Source of the DNA: an uncultured Methylibium sp.
GTDB taxonomy: Bacteria > Pseudomonadota > Gammaproteobacteria > Burkholderiales > Burkholderiaceae_C
DNA length: 64,000 nt
Direction: 5' to 3'
Assembly: GCF_902826655.1 (NCBI RefSeq)
Contig: NZ_CADEFR010000002.1
Coordinates: 154,344-218,343 of the forward strand
In this document: positions 34,709-44,290 of the stretch, one piece after another
Layout: each line of letters opens with the position of its first letter
Numbering within the stretch: the stretch's first letter is position 1
The notes under the pieces: model-generated
Database searches by the model: none
What the model saw: only the letters and a program-made list of their open reading frames with translations
Told to the model about the DNA's origin: nothing
Made by a program: the position numbers and the translations under genes

Positions 34709-36196
34709 TCACTCGTCCAAGCCGAGTTCCTGGATTTTGCGCGTGATCGTGTTGCGCCCGATACCGAGCTTGTGCGCAGCCTCGATGCGGCGGCCGCGGG
34801 TGATGTCGAGCGCGGTATGGATGAGCTGGGCCTCGAACTTGTGGGTCAGCGCCTCCCAGACATCGGGCACGCCGGCCTCGAGCAGGCTGCGCGCCTCGCG
34901 CTCGAGGTCGTCGAGCCACAGGCCCGGGGTCGGCGGAGCGGCCACCGCTGGTGCAGCGACGGCAGCCGCCATGCCGACCTCGGTCGACGGCGCGGGAGCG
35001 GCATCGGCCGGCACCGGCGGCCTCGGCGCCGGGGCCACGATCTCGGGCGGCAGGTCCTTCGCATCGACCAGCTGCGCCGGTGCCATGACCGTGAGCCAGT
35101 GGCAGATGTTCTCGAGCTGGCGCACGTTGCCCGGGTAGTCGAAGCTCAGCAGCCGCGCCAGTGCCGCCTCGCTCAGGCGCTTGGCCTCGACGCCCAGCTC
35201 CTTGGCGCTCTTCTGCAGGAAGGAGCGTGCCAGGGCCGGGATGTCCTCGCGCCGCTCGCGCAGCGCCGGCAGGCGCAGGCGGATCACGTTGAGGCGGTGG
35301 AACAGGTCCTCGCGGAAGGCGCCCTGCTTGACGCGCTGCTCCAGGTCCTGGTGGGTCGCGGCGATGACGCGCACGTTGCTCTTCAGCGGGTTGTGGCCGC
35401 CGACGCGGTAGAACTGCCCGTCGCTCAGCACGCGCAGCAGGCGCGTCTGAAGGTCGAAGGGCATGTCGCCGATCTCGTCGAGGAAGAGCGTGCCGCCGTC
35501 GGCCTGCTCGAAGCGCCCGCGCCGCGTGGTCTGCGCGCCGGTGAAGGCACCGCGCTCGTGGCCGAAGAGTTCGCTCTCCAGCAGGTCCTTCGGGATCGCC
35601 GCGGTGTTGATCGCGACGAACGGGCCCTTGCTGCCACCATCCCCGCGCGGGCTGTGCTTGTGCAGAGCGCGCGCCACCAGCTCCTTGCCGGAGCCGCTCT
35701 CGCCGGTGATCAGCACCGTGACGTTGCTCTGGCTCAGGCGGCCGATCGCGCGGAACACGTCCTGCATCGCCGGCGCCTGGCCCAGCATCTCGGGCACCTG
35801 CGCGAGGCGCTCGTCGCCCTCGTCCTCGCGCAGACTTTCCTCGAGCGCACGGCGGATCAGTTCGACCGCCTTGGGCAGGTCGAAGGGCTTGGGCAGGTAC
35901 TCGAAGGCGCCGCCCTGGAAGGCCGAGACGGCGCTGTCCAGGTCGGAGTAGGCGGTCATGATGATGACCGGCAGGCCGGGGAGGCGCTCCTTCACCGTGG
36001 CCAGCAGATCCAGGCCGGATCCGCCGGGCATGCGGATGTCGCTCACCAGGACCTGGGGGGCGTCGCCGGCCTCGATCGCCGCGAGCACGTCGCGCGGATT
36101 GGAGAAGCTGCGCACCGGCAGCTCGTCGCGCACCAGCGCCTTCTCGAGCACGAAGCGGATGGATTGGTCGTCGTCAACGATCCAGATGGGTTTCAT
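34709..36196 (-). CDS. ntrC: Nitrogen regulation response regulator NtrC (GlnG)
   Basis: The protein has 495 residues from the ATG at 36196. It has an N-terminal receiver domain with Asp53 (LVSDIRMPGGS), a sigma-54-interacting AAA+ domain with GESGSGKELVARALH and the loop GAFTGA, and a C-terminal Fis-type helix-turn-helix ending in GIGRNTITRKIQELGL. When phosphorylated by NtrB it activates sigma-54 promoters such as that of glnA. It follows ntrB on the same strand, 49 bases apart. Confidence 0.96.
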   Translation of the reverse strand: MKPIWIVDDDQSIRFVLEKALVRDELPVRSFSNPRDVLAAIEAGDAPQVLVSDIRMPGGSGLDLLATVKERLPGLPVIIMTAYSDLDSAVSAFQGGAFEYLPKPFDLPKAVELIRRALEESLREDEGDERLAQVPEMLGQAPAMQDVFRAIGRLSQSNVTVLITGESGSGKELVARALHKHSPRGDGGSKGPFVAINTAAIPKDLLESELFGHERGAFTGAQTTRRGRFEQADGGTLFLDEIGDMPFDLQTRLLRVLSDGQFYRVGGHNPLKSNVRVIAATHQDLEQRVKQGAFREDLFHRLNVIRLRLPALRERREDIPALARSFLQKSAKELGVEAKRLSEAALARLLSFDYPGNVRQLENICHWLTVMAPAQLVDAKDLPPEIVAPAPRPPVPADAAPAPSTEVGMAAAVAAPAVAAPPTPGLWLDDLEREARSLLEAGVPDVWEALTHKFEAQLIHTALDITRGRRIEAAHKLGIGRNTITRKIQELGLDE

Positions 36197-36245
36197 GCGG
36201 CCCCGTGATCCTGAGCATCTTGCGCACCGCACCCCCGACGGATGG

Positions 36246-37331
36246 TCAGGGCAGCGGCATCGTGATTTTGAACAGCGTCCTGCCCGGTTCGCTGTCGCAG
36301 TCGATCGTGCCCTGATGTTGCGCCACGAAGGTCTGCGCCAGCGTCAACCCCAGTCCCGACCCGCCATCGCGCCCCGATACCAGCGGGTAGAAGATGCGAT
36401 CGCGGATCGCCTCGGGGATGCCCGGGCCGTTGTCCTCAATATGCAATTCCAGTGCCAATCGATAGCGGCGCTTGCCCAGCGTGACCTGGCGTGCGATGCG
36501 CGTCCGCAGGTTCAGCCGCGCATCGCCGGCGGCGATCCGCTCGGACAGCGCCTGCGCGGCGTTGTGCGCGATGTTCAGCACCGCCTGGATCAGCTGCTCG
36601 CGGTCGCCGCGGAAGTCGGGAATCGACGCATCGTAGTCGCGTTCGATCGTCAGGCCGCGCGGAAACTCCGCCAGGATCAGCGAGCGGACCCGTTCGCAGA
36701 CCTCGTGGATGTTGACGTCGCCCACCACGTGCGGCCGGCGGTGCGGCGCCAGCAGCCGGTCGACCAGGGCCTGCAGACGGTCGGCCTCGTGGATGATGAC
36801 CTGGGCGTACTCGCCGAGCGCCTTGGACTCGACCTCCATCTGCAGCAGCTGGGCCGCGCCGCGGATGCCGCCCAGCGGGTTCTTGATCTCGTGCGCCAGG
36901 TTGCGGATCAGCTCCTTGTTCGCCTGCACCTGGCCGCGGGCCCGCTCTTCGCGGTCCTGGCGCGTCTGCTGCTCGATCTCGATCAGTTCGACCAGGGTCG
37001 CGTCGCTGTCCTCGAGCTGGTTGACGATGACGTGGACGAGCAGCGGCTCGCCGGGGCTGGAGAACGGGCGCTTGAGCTGCGCGTCGAGCCGGCTGGTCGA
37101 GAACTCGTTGCGCGCGACCGCGGCCACCGTCTCGCGCAGCAGGTCGGACTCGACGAACCAGTCGAACCACTCGCGCCGCAGCACGCTGCGGCGCGACAGG
37201 CCCAGCACGTTCTCGAAGGCGGCATTGGCGAACAGGCAGACGCCGTCCGGGCGGACCAGCGCCACCATCGTGGCCAGCAGGTCGAAGGCCTCGTGGCCGG
37301 AGCGTTGCGGTGCAGGAGGCGGCAGGCTCAT
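36246..37331 (-). CDS. ntrB: Nitrogen regulation sensor kinase NtrB (GlnL)
   Basis: The protein has 361 residues. It has a PAS domain (ALVRPDGVCLFANAAFENVLG), a histidine phosphotransfer helix with NLAHEIKNPLGGIRGAAQLL, and an ATPase domain with DNGPGIPEAIRDRIFYPL and GSGLGLTLAQTF. There are no membrane segments, as expected for this cytoplasmic kinase controlled by PII. It precedes ntrC and lies downstream of glnA and a DUF4124 gene. Confidence 0.96.
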   Translation of the reverse strand: MSLPPPAPQRSGHEAFDLLATMVALVRPDGVCLFANAAFENVLGLSRRSVLRREWFDWFVESDLLRETVAAVARNEFSTSRLDAQLKRPFSSPGEPLLVHVIVNQLEDSDATLVELIEIEQQTRQDREERARGQVQANKELIRNLAHEIKNPLGGIRGAAQLLQMEVESKALGEYAQVIIHEADRLQALVDRLLAPHRRPHVVGDVNIHEVCERVRSLILAEFPRGLTIERDYDASIPDFRGDREQLIQAVLNIAHNAAQALSERIAAGDARLNLRTRIARQVTLGKRRYRLALELHIEDNGPGIPEAIRDRIFYPLVSGRDGGSGLGLTLAQTFVAQHQGTIDCDSEPGRTLFKITMPLP

Positions 37332-37374
37332 CACAGCAGCATGCCGGCGGGACCGCGAGACTCGCGGTGCCCGG

Positions 37375-37875
37375 TCAGTTGTTGTTGAGCTTGCCGAGCT
37401 CGCGACGCAGGGCGGCGACGTCGCTCTCGGAGCGCTCGAGATTGGCCTTCAGCTCGGCGGTCCGGTCCAGGTACTTCTGGTAGTTCTTCTCGTCGCCGCG
37501 TCGTTCGGGCTGGCCGTTGTTGTACTCGGCCTTCAGCGTGGCCAGCCGGTCTTCCTCGCGCCGCAGTTCGGTCTCGAGGATGCGGCGCTTGTCGGCGTCG
37601 CGGGCCGCCTGATCGCCCGGATTGACCTTCGTGTCGGCGGGGCGCGAGGCACTGTCGCCACCGCTCGTCGCCGGCGGCCGCCGGGCCGGTCCCTGGATGA
37701 CGGTCACCGGCGCGCCTTCGAGCGTCTTGCAGTTGCGGGCCGCCGCTTCCTTGGCACTGATGCTGTCGGTGTAGAGGTTGCCGGGGCACTTGTAGACCGT
37801 CTGAGCGAGGACTTCCGCCGCCGACAGGCCCAGCAGCATTGCCAGCAAGAGCTTGCCCGACCCCGATGACCCCAT
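37375..37875 (-). CDS. DUF4124 domain-containing secreted protein
   Basis: The protein has 166 residues from the ATG at 37875, after a GAGGAG site. A signal peptide (LLLAMLLGLSAAEVLAQ) precedes the DUF4124 core TVYKCPGNLYTDSISAKEAAARNCK. A low-complexity linker follows, then a charged coiled coil (RRILETELRREEDRLATLKAEY and later ELKANLERSESDVAALRREL). The function is unknown. It lies between glnA and ntrB in many related genomes, so its position says little about its job. Confidence 0.82.
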   Translation of the reverse strand: MGSSGSGKLLLAMLLGLSAAEVLAQTVYKCPGNLYTDSISAKEAAARNCKTLEGAPVTVIQGPARRPPATSGGDSASRPADTKVNPGDQAARDADKRRILETELRREEDRLATLKAEYNNGQPERRGDEKNYQKYLDRTAELKANLERSESDVAALRRELGKLNNN

Positions 37876-37980
37876 CCGCTGCTCCTCGTCGCGGCGCGCG
37901 CGGCGCACCTTCGCTGCCGAGTATCCGGCATACGACAGGCAACGCGGCGCAGCGTCGGCCCGTGCACACGAGCCAAAGGA

Positions 37981-38008
37981 AAAGGGACGGCGCAGGCCGT
38001 CCCTTTTT
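37981..38008. terminator. Rho-independent terminator after glnA
   Basis: A perfect 10-bp stem (AAAGGGACGG and CCGTCCCTTT) closes a 6-base loop, followed by T's on the plus strand. It lies about 50 bases after the glnA stop. The minus-strand flank is CCCTTTCCTTT, so it can end glnA transcription as well. Confidence 0.8.
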
Positions 38009-38058
38009 CACGCACGACGTGAGCCGGAGCGCAGGCACCGGGGCCCGCGCGAGCCGGA

Positions 38059-39474
38059 TCACAGGCTGTAGTACATGTCGAACTCGACCGGATGCGTCGT
38101 CATGCGGAAGCGCGTCACTTCCTGCATCTTCAGTTCGATGTAGGCGTCGAGGTAGGCATCGGTAAACACGCCGCCCTTGGTCAGGAAGGCACGGTCCTTG
38201 TCCAGGTAGTCCAGCGCCTGGTCCAGGCTGTGGCAGACGGTCGGGATCTTCGCGTCCTCTTCCGGCGGCAGGTGGTACAGATCCTTGGTGGCGGCCTCGC
38301 CGGGGTGGATCTTGTTCTCCACGCCGTCCAGGCCCGCCATCAGCAGCGCCGTGAAGGCCAGGTAGGGGTTGGCGGTCGGGTCCGGGAAGCGCGCCTCGAT
38401 GCGACGGCCCTTCGGGTTGGCCACATACGGGATGCGGATGGACGCCGAGCGGTTCTTGGCCGAGTAGGCCAGCTTCACCGGCGCCTCGAAGCCCGGCACC
38501 AGACGCTTGTAGCTGTTGGTACCCGGGTTCGTGATCGCGTTCAGCGCGCGGGCGTGCTTGATGATGCCGCCGATGTAGAACAGCGCGAACTCGCTCAGGC
38601 CGGCGTAGCCGTCGCCGGCGAACAGGTTCTTGCCGTCCTTCCACACCGACTGGTGCACGTGCATGCCCGAACCGTTGTCGCCCACGATGGGCTTGGGCAT
38701 GAAGGTCGCCGTCTTGCCGTAGGAGTGCGCGACGTTCTGGATCACGTACTTCTGCAGCTGCAGCCAGTCGGCGCGCTGGACCAGGGTGCTGAACTTCGTG
38801 CCCAGCTCCATCTGGCCGGCGGTCGCCACCTCGTGGTGGTGGACCTCGACCGGGATGCCCAGCGATTCGAGGATCAGGCACATCTCCGAGCGCATGTCCT
38901 GGAAGCTGTCGACCGGCGGCACGGGGAAGTAGCCGCCCTTCACCGTCGGGCGGTAGCCGGAGTTGCCGTGCTCGTAGTCCTTGCCGGAGTTCCAGGCGGC
39001 TTCCTCGGACTCGATCTTCACGAAGCAGCCCGACATGTCGGTGCCCCAGCGCACGCTGTCGAAGACGAAGAACTCGGGCTCGGGGCCGAAGTAGGCCGCG
39101 TCGCCCAGGCCGGAGGCCTTCATGTAGGCCTCGGCGCGCTTGGCCAGCGAACGCGGATCGCGCTCGTAGGGCTTGCCGTCGCCCGGCTCGAGCACGTCGC
39201 AGGTCAGGATCAGCGTCGGCTCTTCGAAGAACGGATCGATGTTGGCCGTGATCGGGTCCGGCATCAGCAGCATGTCGGAGGCTTCGATGCCCTTCCAGCC
39301 GGCAATCGACGAGCCGTCGAAAGCGTGGCCCGACGTGAACTTGTCTTCATCGAACGCGGAAACGGGCACGGACACGTGCTGTTCCTTGCCGCGGGTGTCG
39401 GTGAAGCGGAAGTCGACGAACTTGACTTCGTTCTCCTTCACCATCTTCATCACGTCGGCGACGGTCTTGGCCAT
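38059..39474 (-). CDS. glnA: Glutamine synthetase type I
   Basis: The protein has 471 residues, the normal bacterial GSI length. It has the beta-grasp N-terminus ([21 protein letters not shown]), [12 protein letters not shown], the active-site strands [15 protein letters not shown] and the latch region. [10 protein letters not shown] holds the tyrosine adenylylated in GSI-beta enzymes. It makes glutamine from glutamate, ammonia and ATP. The ATG follows AGGAG. A possible sigma-54 promoter lies upstream, consistent with NtrC control by the ntrBC genes downstream on the same strand. Confidence 0.97.
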   Translation of the reverse strand: MAKTVADVMKMVKENEVKFVDFRFTDTRGKEQHVSVPVSAFDEDKFTSGHAFDGSSIAGWKGIEASDMLLMPDPITANIDPFFEEPTLILTCDVLEPGDGKPYERDPRSLAKRAEAYMKASGLGDAAYFGPEPEFFVFDSVRWGTDMSGCFVKIESEEAAWNSGKDYEHGNSGYRPTVKGGYFPVPPVDSFQDMRSEMCLILESLGIPVEVHHHEVATAGQMELGTKFSTLVQRADWLQLQKYVIQNVAHSYGKTATFMPKPIVGDNGSGMHVHQSVWKDGKNLFAGDGYAGLSEFALFYIGGIIKHARALNAITNPGTNSYKRLVPGFEAPVKLAYSAKNRSASIRIPYVANPKGRRIEARFPDPTANPYLAFTALLMAGLDGVENKIHPGEAATKDLYHLPPEEDAKIPTVCHSLDQALDYLDKDRAFLTKGGVFTDAYLDAYIELKMQEVTRFRMTTHPVEFDMYYSL

Positions 39475-39562
39475 CAGGTTCTCCTAGCGGGGACGTTGGT
39501 GTTTCGGGGGTTTGGGGGCGAAAGCGACCCCGGTCATGGCCAGAAAGGCTCGCGGAAATTTA

Positions 39563-39576
39563 GCAGAAAGCATGCC
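39563..39576 (-). promoter_or_regulatory. Possible sigma-54 (-24/-12) promoter of glnA
   Basis: On the minus strand GG and GC are separated by exactly ten bases (GGCATGCTTTCTGC), matching the invariant -24/-12 pair. GGCA-G and TGC agree with the consensus, with mismatches at other positions. It lies 89 bases before the glnA ATG. NtrC control of glnA is well known; NtrC-binding sites were not identified. Confidence 0.35.
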
Positions 39577-39687
39577 CAAGACGAGGGCAGCTCCGGGGCG
39601 TAGAACACGGGCTGCATGGCCCGAGCGGTCATATCGACCGAAGCAGGCACCCGAATGATGCGCATCGTGCCCCGACTCGGGGCGTCC

Positions 39688-40500
39688 TCATCGCACCATT
39701 TCGGGGCCGATGCGGGCGCCGTGCTGCGCCAGGCCCTCGATCAGCTGGCGGTAGGCCGCCGCCAGGAGGGCCGCGTCGCCCTTCACGCCCAGCTCGATGT
39801 GCCGGCCATGCTCGGGATGGTCCACGCTCGGCAGGCTGAACACCTTGACGCCGGGGTGACCGAGTTCGATCGCCTCCATCAGCGGCGTCAACGCGGCCTC
39901 CATCGCGCCGTAGACGACGACCGAGCGTTCCGCCTGGTGCGCGCTGCCGTGCAACTGCGGGTACAGCGTGTCCAGCACCCAGGCCATCATCGGCCACGCC
40001 ATCACCGGGAAGCCGGGCACGAAGTGCACGGCGCCCTGCCCGCCCGGGCTGGCAAGGCTGAAGCCGGCGATCTTGTTGTACGGATTGGGGATGATCTCGG
40101 CGCCTTCCGGGAAGACGCCCATGTTCAGGCGGTGCACGTTGTCGTCGCGATCGGGCTCATAGGGCAGGCCCTGCTCGGCGGCGATGTCGCGCATGCGCTC
40201 GAGGATGAAGTCGCGCGCCTGCGGATGCAGCCGCAGCGGCCGCTCCAGCGCCGCGGCGGCGCTCTGGCGGGTGTGGTCGTCGGGCGTCGCGCCGATGCCG
40301 CCGCACGAGAACACCACCGCGCCGCTCGCGAAGGCCTGCCGCAGCTCGGCGGTGATCGCCGCGCGGTCGTCGCCGACGTAGCGCGCCCACGCGAGCTGCA
40401 GCCCGCGCTCCGCCAGCAGCTCGATCGCCTTGGCGAGATGCTGGTCCTTGCGCTTGCCGGAGAGGATCTCGTCGCCGACGATCAGGATGCCGAACTGCAT
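39688..40500 (-). CDS. Molybdopterin-binding (CinA N-terminal-like) protein
   Basis: The protein has 270 residues. MQFGILIVGDEILSGKRKDQHL, SCGGIGATPDDHT and FVPGFPVMAW are typical of the MoCF-biosynthesis fold found at the N-terminus of CinA. The C-terminal deamidase domain of CinA is absent, so this is the short form common in beta- and alphaproteobacteria. Its reaction is unsure; relatives hydrolyse ADP-ribose or bind molybdopterin. It lies 14 bases after the EI24 gene on the same strand. Confidence 0.85.
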   Translation of the reverse strand: MQFGILIVGDEILSGKRKDQHLAKAIELLAERGLQLAWARYVGDDRAAITAELRQAFASGAVVFSCGGIGATPDDHTRQSAAAALERPLRLHPQARDFILERMRDIAAEQGLPYEPDRDDNVHRLNMGVFPEGAEIIPNPYNKIAGFSLASPGGQGAVHFVPGFPVMAWPMMAWVLDTLYPQLHGSAHQAERSVVVYGAMEAALTPLMEAIELGHPGVKVFSLPSVDHPEHGRHIELGVKGDAALLAAAYRQLIEGLAQHGARIGPEMVR

Positions 40501-40514
40501 GCGCGCCTCGCTGC

Positions 40515-41387
40515 TCACGGAGACCCCTGCGACACCGGGCCCGCCGGTGCCGGCAGCACGTCGACGATCTCGGCGGCCGGCGCCTGCACGGCTCGCCGCG
40601 CACGCAGCGCCTGCAGCGCCGCCAGCCCGTAATGGCTGAACCAGAGTGCGGAGAACGCGAACACCAGCGTGTACAGCCACATCGACACCACGATCAGCAG
40701 CGGTGCGAATGCGAGCGCGACCGCGCCGACCGCCCACACCAGCGCCGGCGCCGCGCCCAGGTAGCCGGTGACGACGCCGATGCCCAGCAGCGGCAGGCGG
40801 TGCTCGCGCATCAGTTCGCGACGCTCCTCGGCAGAGGCATGCTCGGCCAGCGCGTCGTAGCTCATCACGCGGTAGCCGAGCCAGCCCCAGATCAGCGGCG
40901 GCAGCACCAGCGCCAGTGGCGGGATCAGCCACAGCGGCACCGACGCCACCAGCGCCAGCAAGGCCACGGCCGTCGCCGCGAGCGACCAGGCCGCAGCCTG
41001 CCACCAAGCCGCGCCATGCTTGCGCTCCAGATCGGCGAAGCGACGCCTGGCCACCAGATCCACCAGCCGCGGCATCATGAAGAGCGCCACCACCAGCAAC
41101 GAGACGATGACCAGCACCGGCAGCGTCAGCGCCAGCACGATCAGCGGACCGATCAGCGTGCGCAGGCCGTCGGCGCCGACACCGGTGAGCCAGTCGAGCG
41201 CCGCGCCGGTCAGCGACCAGGCGTCGAGCCGCGAACGCACGGCCGCCAGCGCCGCCTCCCAGAACAGGTAGCCCAGCCCGCCCGCCAGCACGCCGGTCAG
41301 CACGAAGGGCAGCAGCGACAGCAGGATGACCCGCGGGTGCAGGCAGTAGGCGGCGGCCCGCCAGAACGCATCGACGATGAGCTTCAT
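40515..41387 (-). CDS. EI24-domain inner-membrane protein
   Basis: The protein has 290 residues from the ATG at 41387. It has several membrane helices (LLSLLPFVLTGVLAGGLGYL, IVLALTLPVLVIVSLLVVALF, ALVASVPLWLIPPLALVLPP and others) and the EI24/CysZ-family segment WGWLGYRVMSYDALAEHASAEER. Members are related to CysZ sulfate permeases, but many have unknown substrates. It is just upstream of, and likely cotranscribed with, the CinA-like gene. Confidence 0.85.
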   Translation of the reverse strand: MKLIVDAFWRAAAYCLHPRVILLSLLPFVLTGVLAGGLGYLFWEAALAAVRSRLDAWSLTGAALDWLTGVGADGLRTLIGPLIVLALTLPVLVIVSLLVVALFMMPRLVDLVARRRFADLERKHGAAWWQAAAWSLAATAVALLALVASVPLWLIPPLALVLPPLIWGWLGYRVMSYDALAEHASAEERRELMREHRLPLLGIGVVTGYLGAAPALVWAVGAVALAFAPLLIVVSMWLYTLVFAFSALWFSHYGLAALQALRARRAVQAPAAEIVDVLPAPAGPVSQGSP

Positions 41388-41418
41388 GAGCCGAGCATAG
41401 CGGCGCGCGCCGAAGGCC

Positions 41419-42393
41419 TCAGCCGCGCCCGAAGAGCCTGAGCAGCCCGAGCCGCTGCTGCGCCCAGAAACCGCGACCGTAGTCGCGAGGGCCGGCCTGC
41501 GGCAGCTGGTCGCGCACGCCGGTCGGCTCGACGGGCGATCGGAAGTCGGCCGTGCCGAAGGCGATGTCCCAGACCGGGAACAGCACCGCGAAATTGCAGC
41601 CGCCCAGGGACCCCGGGCCGCGCGATTCGTGGCCGACGCCGATGGCATGGTGAACGCGATGGAAGCGCGGGCTGACCAGCAGCCGGCTGCCGACGCGGCC
41701 GAAGTCGAGCCGCAGGTTGGCGTGCTGCAGGCTCTCGAGCAGCTGCGTCAGCGCCACCACCGCGACGAACTGCCCGGGTGCAACGCCGATCGCGTGCGCC
41801 AGCAGCACCAGCAGGCTGTCGCGCAGCACGTCGTCGAGCAGGTGGTTGCGGTTGTCGCTCCACATCGTCATCTGCCGCTGGCTGTGGTGCAGCGCGTGCA
41901 GCGCCCACCACGCCTTGAAGCCGTGCTGGCCGCGATGGATCCAGTAGTCGACCAGGTCGAACACCAGCAGGTACAGGCCGAAGGCGAACCACGCGCTGTC
42001 GGTGACGCCGGGCCACCAGGGCGCGGCCCACTGGTCGAGCTGCCAGCCGGCGTAGCCCTGGAGGCCGAGCGTGCCGAAGAGCGCGTCCCACAGCGGGTCG
42101 ACAGCGAAGAACATCGCGACGCGAAACAGCCCCAGGCGATGCAGCAGGGTGTAGATCACGTCGACGCGCACGGCCTGCCGGTCGGTGACCGGCTCGACCG
42201 GGCGCCAGCGCTGCAGCGGCGCGATCACGGCCAGCATGATCGCCAGCTGCAGCAGGCCGACGAGCAGCCAGCCGGTCGCGTCGTAGCCGTCCTCGAGCAG
42301 GTTGCCCAGCCCGGCCGCGAACAGCAATGGCTGCACGAGACTCTCGAACAGCACCTGCTGCGCGCGCCCGAACAGGTCGATCAGCGAGTCCAC
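41419..42393 (-). CDS. Fatty acid hydroxylase / sterol desaturase family protein
   Basis: The protein has 324 residues. The three histidine clusters of the di-iron family are visible: HRGQH, HALHHSQRQM and HRVHHAIG. Hydrophobic helices flank them. Enzymes of this membrane family use O2 and a di-iron centre to hydroxylate or desaturate lipids; the substrate cannot be told from sequence. It lies 26 bases before the EI24 start on the same strand. Confidence 0.88.
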   Translation of the reverse strand: MDSLIDLFGRAQQVLFESLVQPLLFAAGLGNLLEDGYDATGWLLVGLLQLAIMLAVIAPLQRWRPVEPVTDRQAVRVDVIYTLLHRLGLFRVAMFFAVDPLWDALFGTLGLQGYAGWQLDQWAAPWWPGVTDSAWFAFGLYLLVFDLVDYWIHRGQHGFKAWWALHALHHSQRQMTMWSDNRNHLLDDVLRDSLLVLLAHAIGVAPGQFVAVVALTQLLESLQHANLRLDFGRVGSRLLVSPRFHRVHHAIGVGHESRGPGSLGGCNFAVLFPVWDIAFGTADFRSPVEPTGVRDQLPQAGPRDYGRGFWAQQRLGLLRLFGRG

Positions 42394-42400
42394 CGTGGCC

Positions 42401-43192
42401 TCAAGGTCGCGGGTGCGCGGCGATCCACGCGCGGTAGTCCGGATGCTCGCGCAGCGTCGCGAAGCACAGGCCGCGGGCCTTCAGGCCTTCGATCAGCGGC
42501 TCCAGCACCGCCGGCGCCCACGGATCCCGGCGCGACCAGATGCCCAGATGGGCCAGCAGGATGTCGCCGGGCCGGATCTCGCGCAGGGCCTGGGCCAGCA
42601 GCGTCGCGTTCGGATACGCCTCGCTCGGCAGCTCGTCGCCCAGGAAGCCGGCGGACGTCCACGGCACGTGCCTGAAGCCGCAGGCCTCGGCCGCCTTCAG
42701 CAGCGCCGGCGACGTGCGGCCGGCCGGCGCACGAAACAGCGGCAGGCCTCGCTCGCCGCTCATCTGCCGCAGCCGATCGAGCGGCCGGCGCAGCGCCTCG
42801 CAGTAGGCCGCGGCATCGACCTTCAGCGTGCGCCCGGCCTGCGGCCCGGCAGTCGGCCGCACGGCGAAGCCCGGCTTGCCGTCGGCGCGCCAGACCCAGT
42901 GATCCCAGGTGTGCGAGCCGAAGGCATGCCCTTCGGCCGCGCGTGCCTTCCACCAGGCCGCCCAGTCGTCGTCGAGGCTGGCGCCGCCGCTGCGGGTCGG
43001 CTCGTTGGCGAGGAAGAAGGTCGCCTTGACCTGCTGCCGCTGCAGCACGTCGGCCACCAGCGGCGCGACGCCCATGTGGCCGGTGTCGAAGGTGAGGTAG
43101 ACCGGCTTCTCGCAAGCCGCTGCCGTCGCCGCAAGGGCCGGCAGCAGCGCGACGAGCATGTACCGCAGGATGGCTTCAGCGCCGTGGTGCAT
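42401..43192 (-). CDS. Polysaccharide deacetylase family protein with altered first motif
   Basis: The protein has 263 residues with a signal peptide (LVALLPALAATAAA). The NodB-type fold is clear, with SHTWDHW as the second, metal-binding motif and APAGRTSP-like later motifs. The first motif reads TFDTGHMG rather than TFDDG, so the usual second aspartate is a threonine. It may bind metal differently or act on an unusual substrate. It starts inside the end of the beta-propeller gene, overlapping by 17 bases. An in-frame ATG at 43159 is an alternative start. Confidence 0.84.
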   Translation of the reverse strand: MHHGAEAILRYMLVALLPALAATAAACEKPVYLTFDTGHMGVAPLVADVLQRQQVKATFFLANEPTRSGGASLDDDWAAWWKARAAEGHAFGSHTWDHWVWRADGKPGFAVRPTAGPQAGRTLKVDAAAYCEALRRPLDRLRQMSGERGLPLFRAPAGRTSPALLKAAEACGFRHVPWTSAGFLGDELPSEAYPNATLLAQALREIRPGDILLAHLGIWSRRDPWAPAVLEPLIEGLKARGLCFATLREHPDYRAWIAAHPRP

Positions 43193-44213
43193 GGTCCAGG
43201 GTCCAGACGCCGTGCGGCGAGCGGCCCACCGCGACCTGCCGCACCACCTGGCGCTTCACCGGATCGATCACGGTCAGCTTGCGCGCCCAGCGCGAGGTGA
43301 CGAGGATGCTCTTGTTGCCGGCGGCATCGACCATCACGTCGATGCAGTCCGGCCCGCCCGGCGCCGGGTAGGTGTCGACGACTTCCAGCGTCTGCAGGTC
43401 GACCCGGCTGATGGTGTTGGCGACGCGATTGCTGACCAGCACGTGGCGCCCGTCGCCCCAGGCGCGGAAGGCATGCGCTCCGGTGCCGGTCCGGATGCGC
43501 TTCAGCAGCCGGGCCGGGTTGGCGACGACGTCGTAGACCTCGACGAACTCGTCGCCCGTCAGGCCCACCAGCAGGTGGCGATCGTCCGGCGTCAGATAGA
43601 CGTCGGCCGGCAGCTTGCCGGTCGACACGGTCCAGCGCGGCGTCTGCGTCGCCAGCTCGATCGCCATCAGCTGGTCGCTGTCCTGCAGCGAGGCGTAGAC
43701 CACGCGGCTCGCGCCGTCGATCGCCAGGTGGCTGGGCGTCTTGGCGGCCGGCACCTTCTTGACGAGCGTCAGCTCGGCGCCCTCGGCGTCGCCGTTCCAG
43801 CGGTAGATCGCCACGTGATTGAGCCGGTTGGCGGCCGTGACGAACCACTTCATGTCGGGCGAGAAACGCAGGTGATAGGGATCGGGCACGCCGGTGATGG
43901 TGCGCTGGATCTCGCCGGTCCTCGGGTCGACCAGCGTCAGCGAATCCGCCATCGCGTTGGCCACCAGCAGCGAGCGCTCGTCCGGCGACAGGTAGAGGTG
44001 GTGCGGCTCCTTGCCGGTGGGCAGGCGACGCAGCTCGGTGAAGCTCGCGGGGTCGATGACGCTGATGCTCGCGTCCAGCGAGTTCAGCACGAAGATCGGC
44101 GCCGGCTCGGCGGCAGCCACGAGCGCTGGCAGCCCCGCCAGCGCCAGCGCACCCACCCAGGCCGCGAGGCCACCCCGCAACCCTCGCCGCCCCCTGCTCC
44201 CGAAACGATTCAA
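43176..44213 (-). CDS. YncE-like periplasmic beta-propeller protein
   Basis: The protein has 345 residues if started at the TTG at 44213, which gives an ideal signal peptide (RGRRGLRG then AWVGALALAGLPALVAAAEP). A GTG at 44279 is also open but would add an unlikely Pro/Arg-rich head. The rest is seven-bladed propeller repeats with the YVTN-like pattern (FVLNSLDASISVIDPAS, HHLYLSPDERSLLVANAMAD, VLVSNRVANTISRVDLQTL). Such proteins often accompany quinoprotein or cytochrome systems; no partner is adjacent here. The start is uncertain. Confidence 0.82.
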   Translation of the reverse strand: MNRFGSRGRRGLRGGLAAWVGALALAGLPALVAAAEPAPIFVLNSLDASISVIDPASFTELRRLPTGKEPHHLYLSPDERSLLVANAMADSLTLVDPRTGEIQRTITGVPDPYHLRFSPDMKWFVTAANRLNHVAIYRWNGDAEGAELTLVKKVPAAKTPSHLAIDGASRVVYASLQDSDQLMAIELATQTPRWTVSTGKLPADVYLTPDDRHLLVGLTGDEFVEVYDVVANPARLLKRIRTGTGAHAFRAWGDGRHVLVSNRVANTISRVDLQTLEVVDTYPAPGGPDCIDVMVDAAGNKSILVTSRWARKLTVIDPVKRQVVRQVAVGRSPHGVWTLDHAPRR

Positions 44214-44290
44214 GCCCTGCCCCGATGTCGAATGAGCGCGAATTCTAGGAGGCCGCGGCGGCTTCGCCGGCAGGCACACTAGCCGGCAGC

